Below, piece by piece: positions 10,781 through 21,876 of a stretch of DNA of 42,249 bases. Position 1 is the stretch's first letter; each line of letters begins with the position of its first letter. The position numbers and the translations under genes were made by a program. The notes under the pieces are model-generated. The model saw only the letters and a program-made list of their open reading frames with translations. It did not search any database and was not told the DNA's origin. This DNA is from Hypsibius dujardini (taxonomy: Eukaryota > Tardigrada > Eutardigrada > Parachela > Hypsibiidae): NCBI GenBank assembly GCA_001579985.1, contig LRSR01004023.1, positions 1 to 42,249 of the forward strand, read 5' to 3'.

Positions 10781-10926
10781 AAGTCGACCATTTCCACTCT
10801 CAGCTTCATCAGTTCAGTTTTCGCAGTGTCCTCTCGGATTGTTAATCTCCCGAACGATTTCTGAATTACTTTTGCCCTTTCTCGTCCCATCAACTGAATC
10901 ATTTCCCCACATTTTCACCAGCAAAA

Positions 10927-12805
10927 ATGGCCACCCAAGTCAAGCTGTACATCGAGCCCGACCAGGAGATCCGTCGCTTCAACCTCGAGGCCAACGCCAC
11001 TTTCGAGGTGCTCCGTCAACGCGTGGAGGGTCTCGTAGGGCATGCCAATTTCCGTATCCAGTGGCAGGACTCGGAGCGCGATATGATCGTCCTGGGCTCG
11101 GCGGATGAGCTGGCCGCGGCCAAGGAAGTCCTCACCAACAACCTTCTCCGTCTGTTCGTGCGCCCGACCAAGACCGCCGTGGCGGGAGGCGAGAAGAAGG
11201 TCCACCGTGGAGTGACCTGCGACGGATGCGGTGGCGTTGTCGCGGGAAGTCGCTTCAAGTGCCTCTTGTGCCCCGACTACGATCTGTGTGAGGGATGCCA
11301 CGGGAAGGGAACTCATTCGGAGCACGACATGTTGGTGATCCGTGCGCCCCGTTCGTCCGAATGGAAGGTATGTGAAAGAAGAAATCAATCAATCAATCAA
11401 GAGTCAATAGTTCCGTCCTTCATTATTTCTGCCCCATCATCAATGGCGGAGTTGATTTATCGTTACTGTTAATCGTAACCTCGTTAAATTTAAACAAAAA
11501 AATCTGTATAAAAATTAAAGTTGCCTTTATATTTTGTGCCCCATCGTTTTGTTCTGAAACAAAACTTAATCTATTTAACATGTAAAGAAAATTAGAAAAG
11601 AGTTCAGTGTGAAGTACCATTTTTATTTTGACCTCTGAGCTCGCGAAATGTGACTGACATCCTTTCTGCATACTAACTTTGCTCGAAGCCAGAGATGACG
11701 CATGCGCCTTTTGTCTTGAATAAATAGTTGGTCGAAACACACAACAGTCGTCAGTCTCACCAAGCATCTAAGTTCGGCTATTTTTGGCACCTCAACTGAT
11801 TTTTCTTTCTCTTTTTCAGAAAGTCTTTGCCCAAGGATACGGCACTCGTGAGGGATTCCCGATGGGCGAACAAACCGGCCCGTGCGGAGGACGTCGCCAC
11901 TGCGGACCCGGCGCCGGCGGACATCATCCCCATCATCATCATGCCGGAATGGGACCGTTCCCCGCATTCCCCGGCGGACACTTCGGACCGGCTGGACTTT
12001 TCGCCGGAGCCCACGGCATGGTGCCGCCGCCGTTTTTCGGGGCGGGCGGTGAACGTGTGAATTGCGGATCCGGACGTCGTGGACCTTGTGGCCGTCGTGC
12101 TGCCGCGGCCCAACAGGAGCAGACGGTGGAGATGGACATGGACATGACCCGTCCGGTGGCGGACATCATTGCCGACGTGGCTAAGAAGGTTAAGGAGGCC
12201 ATCCACAAGTCGCAGCAGGCGTCGGGCACGGCCACTCCTCAAGAGCAGAAACAGCCGGAGCAGCCGCAAACTGAGGAGGAGGAGAAGGCGGAGCAGCAGG
12301 AGGAGGCCGACGCGGTCGCCAGCGTGGTCAACGCCGTGGCGGAAGCCGTCACCGTGGTCAGCGACGTGGTGACTGAGTTTGTCGAGGAGCTGACTGCCAA
12401 GGCAGAAAGCGAGAACGGCTGGACCCATCTGGAGGCGGAGAACGTCGAGGGGGACCAGCAGAAGCCGCCGGCCGAGAAGGAGTCGCAGGATGAGCAGAAT
12501 GCGAAAGGTAAATTTGAACTTTCCAGATAAATTGTTTCTTTTTTGGTTTGTTTTTTCAAGTTCAGCTTCTAATGTTTAGATCAAGAGACGCTGTTTTCTC
12601 CTATTTTAGATCGTTGTTTTAATTAATCTAAACAACACTGATAACAATTAATGGTATTTTGGGTTTCCTTTTCACAGATCAGCGCATCGAGAACGCTCTC
12701 CGCGCTTTGGAGGAGATGGGATTCCCTAATGAGGGTCTGCTGATGCGCCGTCTGTTGGAGAACTACAACGGCGACCTGAACCGCGTCTTGGATTCCATCA
12801 AGTAA
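10927..12805 (+). CDS. SQSTM1: Sequestosome-1/p62 selective autophagy receptor
   Basis: Exons 10927-11367, 11820-12507, 12678-12805; 418 aa. PB1 domain at about 3-90 with the basic cluster (K6, R16, R17) and acidic OPCA loop (WQDSERD), so it can polymerise. ZZ finger at 93-138 with all ligands (C98, C101, C112, C115, C121, C124, H130, H133). A Gly/His-rich segment (GGHHPHHHHAG) follows, then a Glu/Gln-rich linker. The LC3-interacting core WTHL lies at 348-351, identical to the four core residues I know from vertebrate p62. The C-terminal UBA domain is 377-418 (MGFPNEG loop). It binds ubiquitinated cargo and tethers it to ATG8. I see no clear KEAP1-binding motif. The stop region is followed by a tandem copy of ATCAAGTAAAAGGGTC. 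It is followed 3 kb downstream by a shortened duplicate. Confidence 0.95.
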
Positions 12806-13528
12806 AAGGGTCTCCATCAAGTAAAAGGGTCTCTAGATCGGAAACGGCCCCCAGCCGGCATCGAATCTGCGCTGTTCATACTCTGCTTGTGTGACTTGTT
12901 TTTTCCGCAATTGTAGCATTCAAATTCTTAAACATTTCTCGTCTTGTCAGTTTTTTCCTCCGAAGTTAACTTTTTTGAGAAAATGTAAAAATTCGTGTGA
13001 TGTGAAATTCGAAAAATCTTCTTTTTCGTTGTGTTGGTTACTTCATCTGTTGGTGTATCTTCCAAACGGTGCTATTAAAATGTGAAAGCCAAACACCTCT
13101 TTGCCGTTATCTTTGCAAATCTGATAGGAAATGCTAGGGTCGATGTGCGGATCACTTCCGCAAAAAATTCGAGATATTGCCATCGACGAACGAAAAGGTG
13201 AACGAAAAGGTGAACGAAAAGCTGAGGCGTCACTAGTAACCAACTCTTCGCATTACTGCAATCTTAAATAAAAAAAAGTATTACAACACGAATTGTGTGC
13301 TCAAATTTGAGTAAATTAAATATGCGCAATTAAATTAGCTTCTTTAAATAAACAAGTAGTTTAGTACACAGTATCAGTATTACTATAGAATAACAGAGAA
13401 TGCTATACTTTAAGCAATTCAAATAAGGTGTAATTAAAATGATATCTTATCATTTATAGTAAACTTTGCGACTTTAAATAAACAAAAAATGGTTTTAAAT
13501 TTTACATACATCAATTTTTACGACTAGC

Positions 13529-13577
13529 ACTGCCACCCCTCAAAAACAGGAGCAGCCGGAACAGCCGCAAACTGACA
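13529..13577 (+). pseudogene. Fragment of p62 exon 2
   Basis: CACTGCCACCCCTCAAAAAC and AGCAGCCGGAACAGCCGCAA match the Gln/Glu linker region of p62 exon 2 (12231-12275) with a few changes. There is no continuing frame on either side: a third, orphan copy. Confidence 0.7.
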
Positions 13578-14638
13578 AGTCAGGACTTTCACTGTACCAC
13601 TATTGCTATTGCTCGCTTAACCTAATTTTACATCGTCACGTCGCTTCAGTAATCAGTATATTTTTTATGTTCCATGTGGTCTCAATTTGGAATACCCATT
13701 TTTTCTATTTTGTCATTCGCTGACGAAATTTTTAACTGCAATCAGTGGCAAAGTTTTTGTTTACTTGGTTTCAATCAATATTGTACCAACAAAGAGATTA
13801 TTCTAATCAGCTCTAGAGTGCGAGTATTCATGCGAGTATTCATCCAAATGTATATTCAATAACTGCAAATTTTTAATTGTAGGAAAACTCGTATTCTTGA
13901 ACTGATTACAATAATCTGGTAAATAGACATTGTAAGTAAAATGTTGATAAAAAGCAAGTAAACAAATAAACTTTACCATTAACTATATAATGAATAGCTG
14001 AATAATTAATTGTATGAATACTCGCACTCTTTATTACTGAAGCAACGCAACGATGTAATATTAAACAGCATAGCAGTAAACAGTATCAAGAGTTGTTAAA
14101 ACTTTGCCGTACACGATGTCTTCACCTAGAGTAAAACTTGCAAGTTCCACTTCCAAGTTTCCCCTTAGGTGACGCCACTGTCTACCACAAAATTACAACA
14201 TAATCTGACTCACGAGGGGTCGGAATGGAATTACACACCCCGATTTCCCTGAATTTTTTTTCACAAATAGTGAACTGAATATGTAAATGTTAGAAAAATA
14301 TTTCATTTGCAATTGAGCCCTGGACTTCGCAGAAAAAAATTCCAAAGTTCCTGGAATGCAAATCCGCTTTACCGTAAATTTCAACCGTTGATTGGCTGAT
14401 TCATTCACATGTAAAACGTCTTTATATTTTTTATCCCCCTTATTGGCTTTCCAGAAACATAATTTGTTTACTGTTAACTTTAGAAAAAAACATAAAACGA
14501 AAACAACCCACACAGTGGTGGAGAGAAATAAAGCAAGGTCTCGCCATGGAAACGTTTCACATGGCTTACCACGGCTACATATGGCATACCGTGTGGACGA
14601 AACGACAATTTTGGCCTACTGTACACTGTGTACAATAA

Positions 14639-15186
14639 GGGGTCATTCAACAATTACGTAAGCGCTCGATATTAGGCGGCCTTACCCCTACCTCCCCTCT
14701 GTCAGAGCTCGTCATTATTTCTTCTTACCCCCCCCTGAACTTCAAACGCTTATGTCAGCGCCGTTGGAACCCCCTATGCGTCAAAATCTTGATCAAGAAA
14801 GGCATTCACGAATAACGCCAAGAATTCATTGTAAACCGACGGCCTCTTCGCCTGAAATAGAAGATTTGCGATTCCAATGCGCTGGTGCAGAAGGCATCAA
14901 GTAAATGTAGCCCCCCAAGTGACGTACCTGTTTTTCTGGTGGAACCATCGAAACCTCTTGTCAGTACTAGTATAATGCTCAAATGAAGGGAAAAATAATG
15001 GCATGCGGACCTATAAAATGTTACTGAAATACACGTTTTTTCAAACTCTCAGAATCAAGAAAATTTTGAGATTTAAAATTGTTGACGTAATCCAAGGACA
15101 GACCCCCGCCCTCTATACGTAAGAGCTCGTCATCGATTGCAGACACGTACCCTCTAAATTCGATGACATAATTGTTGAATGACCCC
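14639..15186. mobile_element. 548-bp DNA transposon with TAA target duplication (PIF/Harbinger-like, non-autonomous)
   Basis: Ends GGGGTCATTCAACAATTACG and, inverted, GGGGTCATTCAACAATTATG, with TAA directly outside both ends (14636-14638, 15187-15189). A 3-bp TWA duplication and G-rich ends suit PIF/Harbinger, but there is no transposase frame. A direct repeat AGAGCTCGTCAT occurs inside both halves. Confidence 0.75.
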
Positions 15187-15788
15187 TAAGGGTATTCCAA
15201 GTTCGCTTATTTGCAGCGATTATTTCGCTAATTCAAACTCGCTAATCTCCCTGGTTTTGCACGCGATTGCAACGGTGACACGAGGACACGCCCCCTGGCT
15301 TACCTGAGGCTTTGTCTCCTTCTCTAATCTCAACTCACATGAACCACTCACAAAACAGATGCAAGACAGAAGGCAGTAGCACCATCTAGGCTGGAACTGG
15401 AAGTTTCAGTTCCAAGTTTGAAATTCTGCAGTTTCGATACATCCGCTAAGAAGTTTCTCGACGGCTCACGACATTTCTTTACAGTAATTGTGGCTGGAGC
15501 CGCCAGTTGTGAGGACGTTCAAGCCGTTCAAGACGTTCACCACCAGCACTGATCCATTCAACTGTGTCTAATGAACGCAAAAACTGCTTACTCCATCACA
15601 GCGTTTTTTTTTGCTCACACCAGCTATTGTGCCGGCATAGAAAAACCCCACTTTCCACTCTCCAACTTCATCATTTCAGTTCTCGCAGTTTCCTCTCCGA
15701 TTGTTTTATTCCCGAACAACTTCTGAATTACTTTTGCCCTTTCTCGTCCCATCAACTGAATTATTTCCCCACATTTTCACCAGCAAAA

Positions 15789-18700
15789 ATGGCCACCCAA
15801 GTCAAGCTGCGCATCGAGCCCGACCAGGAGATTCGTCGCTTCAACCTCGAGGCCAACGCCACTTTCGAATTGCTCCGTCAGCGCGTGGAGGGTCTCGTGG
15901 GGCATGCCAATTTCCGTATTGAGTGGAAGGACCCGGAGGGCGACATGGTCGTTTTGAGCTCGGCGGATGAGCTGGCCGTGGCCAAAGAAGTCCTTAACAA
16001 CGACCTCCTCCGTCTGTTCGTGCGCCCCACCAAAACAGCCGCGGCGGGAGGCGAAAAGGAGGTCCACCGTGGAGCGACCTGCGATGGCGTTATCGCTGGA
16101 GATCGCTTCAAGTGCTCCTTGGGTCCCGACTTTGACCTTTGTGAGGGATGCCACGGAAAGGGAACTCATCCGGAGCACGACATGTTGGTGATCCGTGCGC
16201 TCCGTTCATCCGAAACGGAGGTATGTGAAAGAAAGAATTAATAGTTCCGTCCTTCATTATTTCTGCCCCATCATCAATGATGGAATTGATGCTTTATCGT
16301 TATTGTTAATTCTGAGCTCGTTAAATTCAAACAAAATATAAATCTACATAAAACTCAAAGCGGCCTTCACATTTTGTGCCCCATCGTTTTGTTTTTAAAC
16401 GAAACTTAACCTATTTTAAATTTGAACAAAATTAAGAAAAAATTTCAGTGTATAAAGTAACATTTTTAGTTTGACCTCCGTGTTCGCGAAATGTGACTGA
16501 CATCATTTCTACTGATTTTTGCTCGAGGCCGGAGATGATGCATGCGTCTTTGTCTTGAATAAACAGTTGGTCGAAACACAACAGTCATCAGTCTCACCAA
16601 GCATCTAAGTTCCACTTGTTGTGGCACCTCACCTGGTTTTTCTTTCTCTTTTTCGGTAGTTGGCGTCGGGTACTGCCACTCCTCAAGAGCAGAAGCAGCC
16701 GGAACAACCGCAAACTGAGGAGGAGAAGACGGCGGAGCAGCAGGAGGAGGCCGACGCGGTCGCCAGCGTAGTCAACGCCGTGGCGGAAGCCGTCACCGTG
16801 GTTAGCGACGTGGTGACTGAGTTTGTCGAGGAGCTGACTGCCAAGGCAGAAAGCGAGAACGGCTGGACCCATCTGAAGACGGAGAACGTCGAGGGAGACC
16901 AGCAGAAACTGCCGGCCGAGAAGCAGCCGCAGGATGAGCAGACCACGAAAGGTAAAATTTGAACTTTCCAGATAAATTGTTTCTTTTTTAATATGTTTTT
17001 ATGAGTTTAGCTTTTAATGTTCACATTAAGGTTTTGAACTCCAGTTAAAATAAAAACTATCTCGCGACCAAAATCTGATTCAAAATTAAATTAAAACTGA
17101 ATTAGCTTAAAACAAAAAACGGGTTTCCCATCAAATTATACTTAAAATCACCTCCGATTTTAATTAGTTTTGGATTTTATAATTTGTATTTAATTTTACA
17201 AATCAACACGTGAATAGCCTTCTGATTTCAAATTAAATTAAGAATCATTTAATTTAAACTAAAACGCCGTTTTGTTTAATTTTAGATAACTGTTTAATTA
17301 ATTTAAACAACACTTGATATCAGTTAATGGCATATTGGTTTACGCCGGCATGCAGACAGCTCTCAACATTAGGCTATATTCGGTCAGCTCGTAATAACCG
17401 GCCGGGCTTTTTCACGTTCAGTTTTGCCGTATTCAGTTCAGCCGTTTAAGCGCAGCGAAACAGCACACATCGTGGGCTTAGACATCACATTCAGAAGTGG
17501 AGATTATAGCTAGAAATATTTTTCTCATTCCCTTGGGTTTCTCATTTAAGTTAAAGATCTTATCAGTCGGATACCCAGCTAACCCACGGCTAATTACACA
17601 TTTAGTTGTACTCTGAACTATTCACTTGACTGGAAATTGAATTTTTAGGTATTTGATCTGCCATGTATATGTATTTTCTTTTCAGACAAATGGGACGTTC
17701 ATCTCAATGTTCTCAATCACTTAAAGAATGGAGAGGTTTCCATTTCAGACAATGAAATGGGCGATTGGTTAGTTGCCGTTACCTTTTTTTGGCATAATGC
17801 GGCATTCGTACTGTAACGTGTTATGTGATCCCGTATACTACAGGGTGTTCCGGAATTACGAAGTCAATAAAGATGTCATGATTGAAGCCAAGCGTGTACA
17901 TGATCACGTTCGTCGGTATAGTAATCTCAGACGTTATGTACCCTTTCAGTAGACCAGAATCAAACAAGAGGTACAGATTCCTACTGGCCATTAAATTCCA
18001 ATTTTTCTGACAGATTTCTGAAGTTAAAGTGCTTCGCTCAGCCAGGGAAAGCGGACCTCGAGAGTAAGCTGAAAATGATGCTATGGAATCGCTGCAGCAT
18101 CAAAAGTCCCAAACGAAACGGATCCGGAGTCATGATGTACTACGGAGTAGGCTTAACTGAAGCCGGAAAAATTGATTTCAAGGCCGTCACCCACCTGGAT
18201 GTTGACTCTATTCAGCACCCCTATAAACCGCTCCCCTATAAGCCGCGCACGATTAAAACAGTTCCGAGAACTTCCAGAGCTCCAGTTTCCGCCACCACGA
18301 CTACCTTCAAATTCTGCATCGTTGGTACAGTTGCCATCGGTGCAGATGGTGTTGACGTTAACAGCGAAAGGTAAATTTAAAGTTTCCAGATAAATTGTTT
18401 CATTTTTTATATGTTTTTATGAGTTCAGCTTTTATTGTTTAATTTTAATGTAGGGTTTTGAATTCCAGTTAAACTAAAAACTAGCTCGTGACCAAAATCT
18501 GATTCATAATTAAATTAAAACTGAATTAGTTTAAAACAAAAGAGCGGTTTCCAGGTATTTCACATAAAAATTGGAATTAATATCACTGTTGATTTACATT
18601 GGTTTTGCATTTTATAATTTGTATTAAAATTTACAAATCAACACGTGATCAGCCGTCTGATTTTAAATTAAATAAGAATCATTTAAAGGCCATTTTGTTT

Positions 18701-18865
18701 TACTTTCGATCACTGTTTAAATTAATCCAAACACTTAATATCATTTAATGGGTATATTGGTTTTTCCTTTTCACAGATCAGCGCAGCGAGAACGCTCTCC
18801 GCGCTCTGGAGAAGATGGGATTCCCAAATGAGGGTCTGCTGATGCGCCATCTGTTGGAGAACTAA
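15789..18865 (+). CDS. Truncated p62 paralogue (PB1 + LIR, damaged ZZ, shortened UBA)
   Basis: Tandem copy of p62. Exons 15789-16220, 16660-16951, 18777-18865 join in frame to 270 aa. PB1 is intact (K6, R16, R17, WKDPEGD). The ZZ finger is broken: three residues including the second Cys are deleted (CDGVIAG) and another Cys is Gly (CSLGP). The first half of exon 2, with the His-rich part, is gone; a new acceptor (TTCGGTAG) at 16659 still keeps frame. The LIR core WTHL is retained. The UBA ends early (stop at 18863-18865) without its last helix. The TATA box and TGACTCA site of the parent are lost. It may be a decaying pseudogene or an expressed decoy; the unbroken frame favours caution. The 1825-bp last intron carries transposon and captured sequence. 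An alternative last exon is possible at 17686-17816. Confidence 0.65.
18063..18222 (+). pseudogene. Tc1-like transposase fragment
   Basis: The translated stretch KSPKRNGSGVMMYYGVGLTE, continuing to about DVDSIQ, resembles the central GG-S-VMVWG region of Tc1/mariner DDE transposases. No complete catalytic triad or flanking frame; a relic inside the p62 paralogue intron. Confidence 0.5.
18280..18358 (+). pseudogene. Sequence resembling the ACE C-terminal exon
   Basis: TCCAGTTTCCGCCACCACGA and the following CTACCTTCAAATTCTGCATC align with 3799-3878 of the ACE gene (CCAGTCCCGGCCACCACGAC then TACTTCAAACTCCGCATC) over about 80 bp at roughly 75-80% by eye, with a 1-nt insertion that breaks the frame after the TTTT codons. 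Confidence 0.55.
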
Positions 18866-18879
18866 AGCAGATGGTGATA

Positions 18880-19135
18880 AAAGGGTTTTTAGACGCGTCT
18901 ATCAAGTAAAATAAAGTTCTATTAAGTAAAAAATCTACTATAAGTAAAGTAGAAGTTAGAAGTTCAATATATATATAAGATATAAGTTCTATAAAGTAAA
19001 GTTTTATCAATTAATAGAATCTCTACACACGTCTTTGGATTCTATCAAGTAAAGAATCTTTAGACGCGTCTTGGATTCTATCAAATAAAAGGGTCTCTAG
19101 ACGCGTCTTGAATTCCCTTAAGAAAAGGGGTTTCT
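18880..19135 (+). repeat. Degenerate tandem repeats of the p62 stop-codon region
   Basis: Several imperfect copies of GACGCGTCTTGGATTCTATC plus AAGTAAA (for example near 18890, 19040, 19065, 19095), matching the parent 3' coding end (CGCGTCTTGGATTCCATCAA). The functional p62 has only a short two-copy version at 12790-12830. Confidence 0.75.
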
Positions 19136-19912
19136 AGATCGGAAACGCCCTCAGCCGGCATCGAATCTGCCCTGTTCATATCCCGCTTTTGTCACGTGTT
19201 TTTCCGCAGTTGTAGCTGTAGTGCTTCTTAAACATTTCTTGTCTGTCAGTTGTTTCTCCGAAATTAACTTTTTGGAGAATTCGTGTGATCATCCTTTTAT
19301 CGTTGTGTTGGTTACCTCATTTTCTGCATATCTTCCGAACGGTGCCATTAAAAGGTGAAAGCCAAATTCTTCTTTGCCGTTATCTTTGCAAATCTGATAG
19401 GAAATGCCAGGATCAATGTGGAGGACCACTTTCGCAAAACATTCGAAATATTGCCATCGACGTCAAAATGAACGAAAAGCAGAAGCGTTATTACTAACTA
19501 CTCTGTAGCTTTTCGTATTGCGTTAATATTAACTACAGTGGCTTTTCGCATTGCTGTTTTCACCATTTTCACTGTAAGGGCGTAAACCACAACGACCGTC
19601 AACCATTACTAAGTGAAACTATGCCACAAAACACTAACCAAAGAACCATACTGGTACATATCATCACTCAATCAATAGTCATGTTACACCACAACCGAAA
19701 CAGTCACAGCTAATTCTTCGCCGCTCAATCAATCAGCCAGTAAATAACCAATCGATCTATTGCCACGAGTCTAGCCAGTATTTTTGCAGTAACCATACAT
19801 ACACCATACAGGCTCCGAAGTTCGAACAATACACATTAGACATTTTAGACATAAGGTATTTCGAACACAATGTATATTTCTTTTTTACGTGGTACTGAGT
19901 AATAATATAATA

Positions 19913-20058
19913 CTGTATTTTCGCGTTAGACAGGGACAGTCGTAGTGGAGTGGAACGTGTGCACGGCTTGTGTGCACCGTACACACAGCACAAGCGCCGC
20001 GTGGCCGATTAAACGTTCCACAGCTCGTACACTGTCCCTGTCTAACGCGAAAATACAA
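19913..20058. mobile_element. TA-flanked MITE with TGTATTTTCGCGTTAGACAG ends
   Basis: 146 bp; about 32-bp terminal inverted repeats (CTGTATTTTCGCGTTAGACA and TTGTATTTTCGCGTTAGACA), both continuing GGGACAGT, with TA outside each end. The arms also pair further in (GTGGAACGT with ACGTTCCAC). Non-coding. Confidence 0.85.
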
Positions 20059-20514
20059 TAATGTCTACCTCGTTTCGTCTCGTATCTGCCTAGTTTTACG
20101 TTCTTACGTTAGTAGTACTTCATGGAGTTTACTTTCTTTCCTCCGAGAAGGGAACTTCCAAAATGTTGGTGCTAATACTTTTCCACTATATTCGCAGAGC
20201 TTTGCTGCGTTAAATAAAAAAAGTAGTTAGATGTAAAAGCTGAATTAATTGCTAGCTCCAGTGGCGCCACCAAGCAGCAGAAGTTAGCGTAGCCACGCCC
20301 CTACGCACGCCTCCTGCTTCCTACAGCCGCTTTCCAACCCAGTTCATTTCATTCACCAAACACTCTGACAGCGTGGAAATCCGGTAAAGACCTCGTGTGT
20401 TTGTGTGAGAGCTCTTCGGCGGTTCTTCATCTTTTCGGAGTGTATTACACCCGACTTTCCGACATCCTCTTTGTCTATATTTTAATTTCGTCAACAGCCC
20501 TTCACATCGGTAAA

Positions 20515-21876
20515 ATGGGTCGCTACAGCCGAGAATCGGAGAACCCCTCGCAGAGCTGCAAGGCCAAGGGAACGGACATGCGGGTGCACTTCAAGAACAC
20601 CCGCGAAACCGCGCGCGCCATCAAGGGAATGACGCTGCGGAGAGCGACAGCCTACCTGAAAAACGTCGTGGAGAAGAAGGAGATCATCCCCTACCGGCGC
20701 TTCACCGGCCACGTCGGCCGAAAGGGACAGGTAAAGAACGATGCAAAAGTTTCGTTAAAAGGGCGACCCTCCATGAGAAGTTTTCGATTGATTTATTGAT
20801 TGACGATCATCGGATAAACCTTTTCGATTTCCTTTTACAGTTTCTGTTGCGGAAACGATGTTAATATCACATGAGATTTATTATTTTATATTATTTAACT
20901 GGCTAAAAGTGATTGAATTGGATTTGGGCCGATTCAGTCAAAAGATGCTAGAAAATTGATTGGATCGAAGAGTTTTTAGGGCAATCGGAAGCTTAGGTGG
21001 CTGGTCAACGATTGATTGATTGATTAACACAAATGTTTTTCCGGTTGTGCTTTTTGTTAATGGCAAAGAACGCTTATTATCCTCTATGGTGCTTCATATG
21101 CCTGTATACCTTTTCTGATTGCTAAACTCGTAGTGGGAATTAAACTTGATCAGGAGGTCTTGAATTTTGTTTTTCTCCGCTGCTGAAGATGTCCATGTAC
21201 TGAAATTACTTGATTGTCTGATTACCGAGAAGTATGCGTTTTCATGATTTCATTGAGCAAAATTTTCAGTGAGACTATGACTGGCATTTTTCATAATCGC
21301 ATTCTAAATGTGTGTTTTTAAATGATTTTGTTCTTGAGTTTGGGGTTGATCTTTGGGGTCTTGCTTGTAACATTGTAGGATGTAGTACATAACTTGAGAT
21401 TGTTGCTGATTGATTGATTGATTGTTGCTGCCGAGTTTGCTGACAACCATATTTTTCTTGTGCAGGCTAAGCAATTTGGAGCCACCCAGGGTCGCTGGCC
21501 GAAGAAGAGCGCGGAATTTCTGCTCAGTCTGCTGCGGAATGCCGAGAGCAACGGCGAGTACAAGTCGTTGAACGTGGAGAACCTGGTGGTGGATCACATC
21601 CAGATCAACCGGGCACCCAAGATGCGTCGCCGAACATACCGTGCTCACGGTCGCATTAATCGTACGTTTGTTTGGCGGGAGTTCAATTGCGTGTGAATCA
21701 ACGATTGGTGGTGTTTGATTGTAGCTTTCTTGAGCTCCCCTTCGCATATGGAGGTGATCCTGGTGGAGAAGGAAGGAGTCGTGCCCAAGCCCTCGTCCAG
21801 CGCCGCGGAGGCACCCAAGAAGAAGAAGGAGTCGAAGAAGAAGATTGCACGAAAGAATGCGCAGAATCGCGAATAG
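20515..21876 (+). CDS. RPL17: 60S ribosomal protein L17 (uL22)
   Basis: Exons 20515-20730, 21466-21661, 21725-21876; 187 aa, as usual for the family. Component of the large subunit lining the exit tunnel. Conserved blocks: [52 protein letters not shown]. The last exon gives [16 protein letters not shown] and a Lys-rich end. The short 63-bp intron 2 is easy to miss, and reading through it gives a false frame. Intron 1 (735 bp) has several GATTGATT runs. All residues expected of a working protein are present. Confidence 0.97.

Larger units (their letters stand above)
9573..10926. other. Divergent intergenic region, RNF170 to p62
   Basis: Upstream regions of two genes transcribed away from each other. 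It holds a strong hairpin (9732-9768), a 112-bp TA-flanked MITE (9860-9971), a short (GATT)n run near 10210, and the p62 promoter with TATA box. No further gene seen. Confidence 0.7.
12806..15788. other. Intergenic, p62 to its duplicate
   Basis: p62 3' flank to about 13250 (duplicated at about 19120-19500), then AT-rich sequence with a stray p62 fragment (13529-13577), a degenerate inverted repeat (13590-14098), a TAA-flanked transposon (14639-15186) and the duplicated p62 promoter from about 15450. No other gene is supported. Confidence 0.7.
16952..18776. other. Composite last intron of p62 paralogue: repeated intron plus insert
   Basis: The sequence after the donor at 16952 (to about 17341) is repeated, diverged, from about 18366 to 18776, including the exon edge CGAAAG/GTAAA and TTTCCAGATAAATTGTTTC. 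Between the copies sits about 1 kb of foreign sequence (17342-18360) with a Tc1-like transposase relic and a piece resembling the ACE last exon. Confidence 0.7.
18866..20514. other. Intergenic, p62 paralogue to RPL17
   Basis: 18866-19135 is an expanded set of degenerate repeats of the p62 stop region. 19120-19500 is the duplicated p62 3' flank. 19520-19910 shows nothing. 19913-20058 is a TA-flanked MITE. 20230-20514 is the RPL17 5' region with a pyrimidine-rich stretch (CTCCTGCTTCC). Confidence 0.7.

Noticed and set aside
11778-12428. 216-codon frame antisense to p62 exon 2
   Set aside because: Shadow of a GC-rich, codon-biased exon; Leu/Arg-rich without domains.
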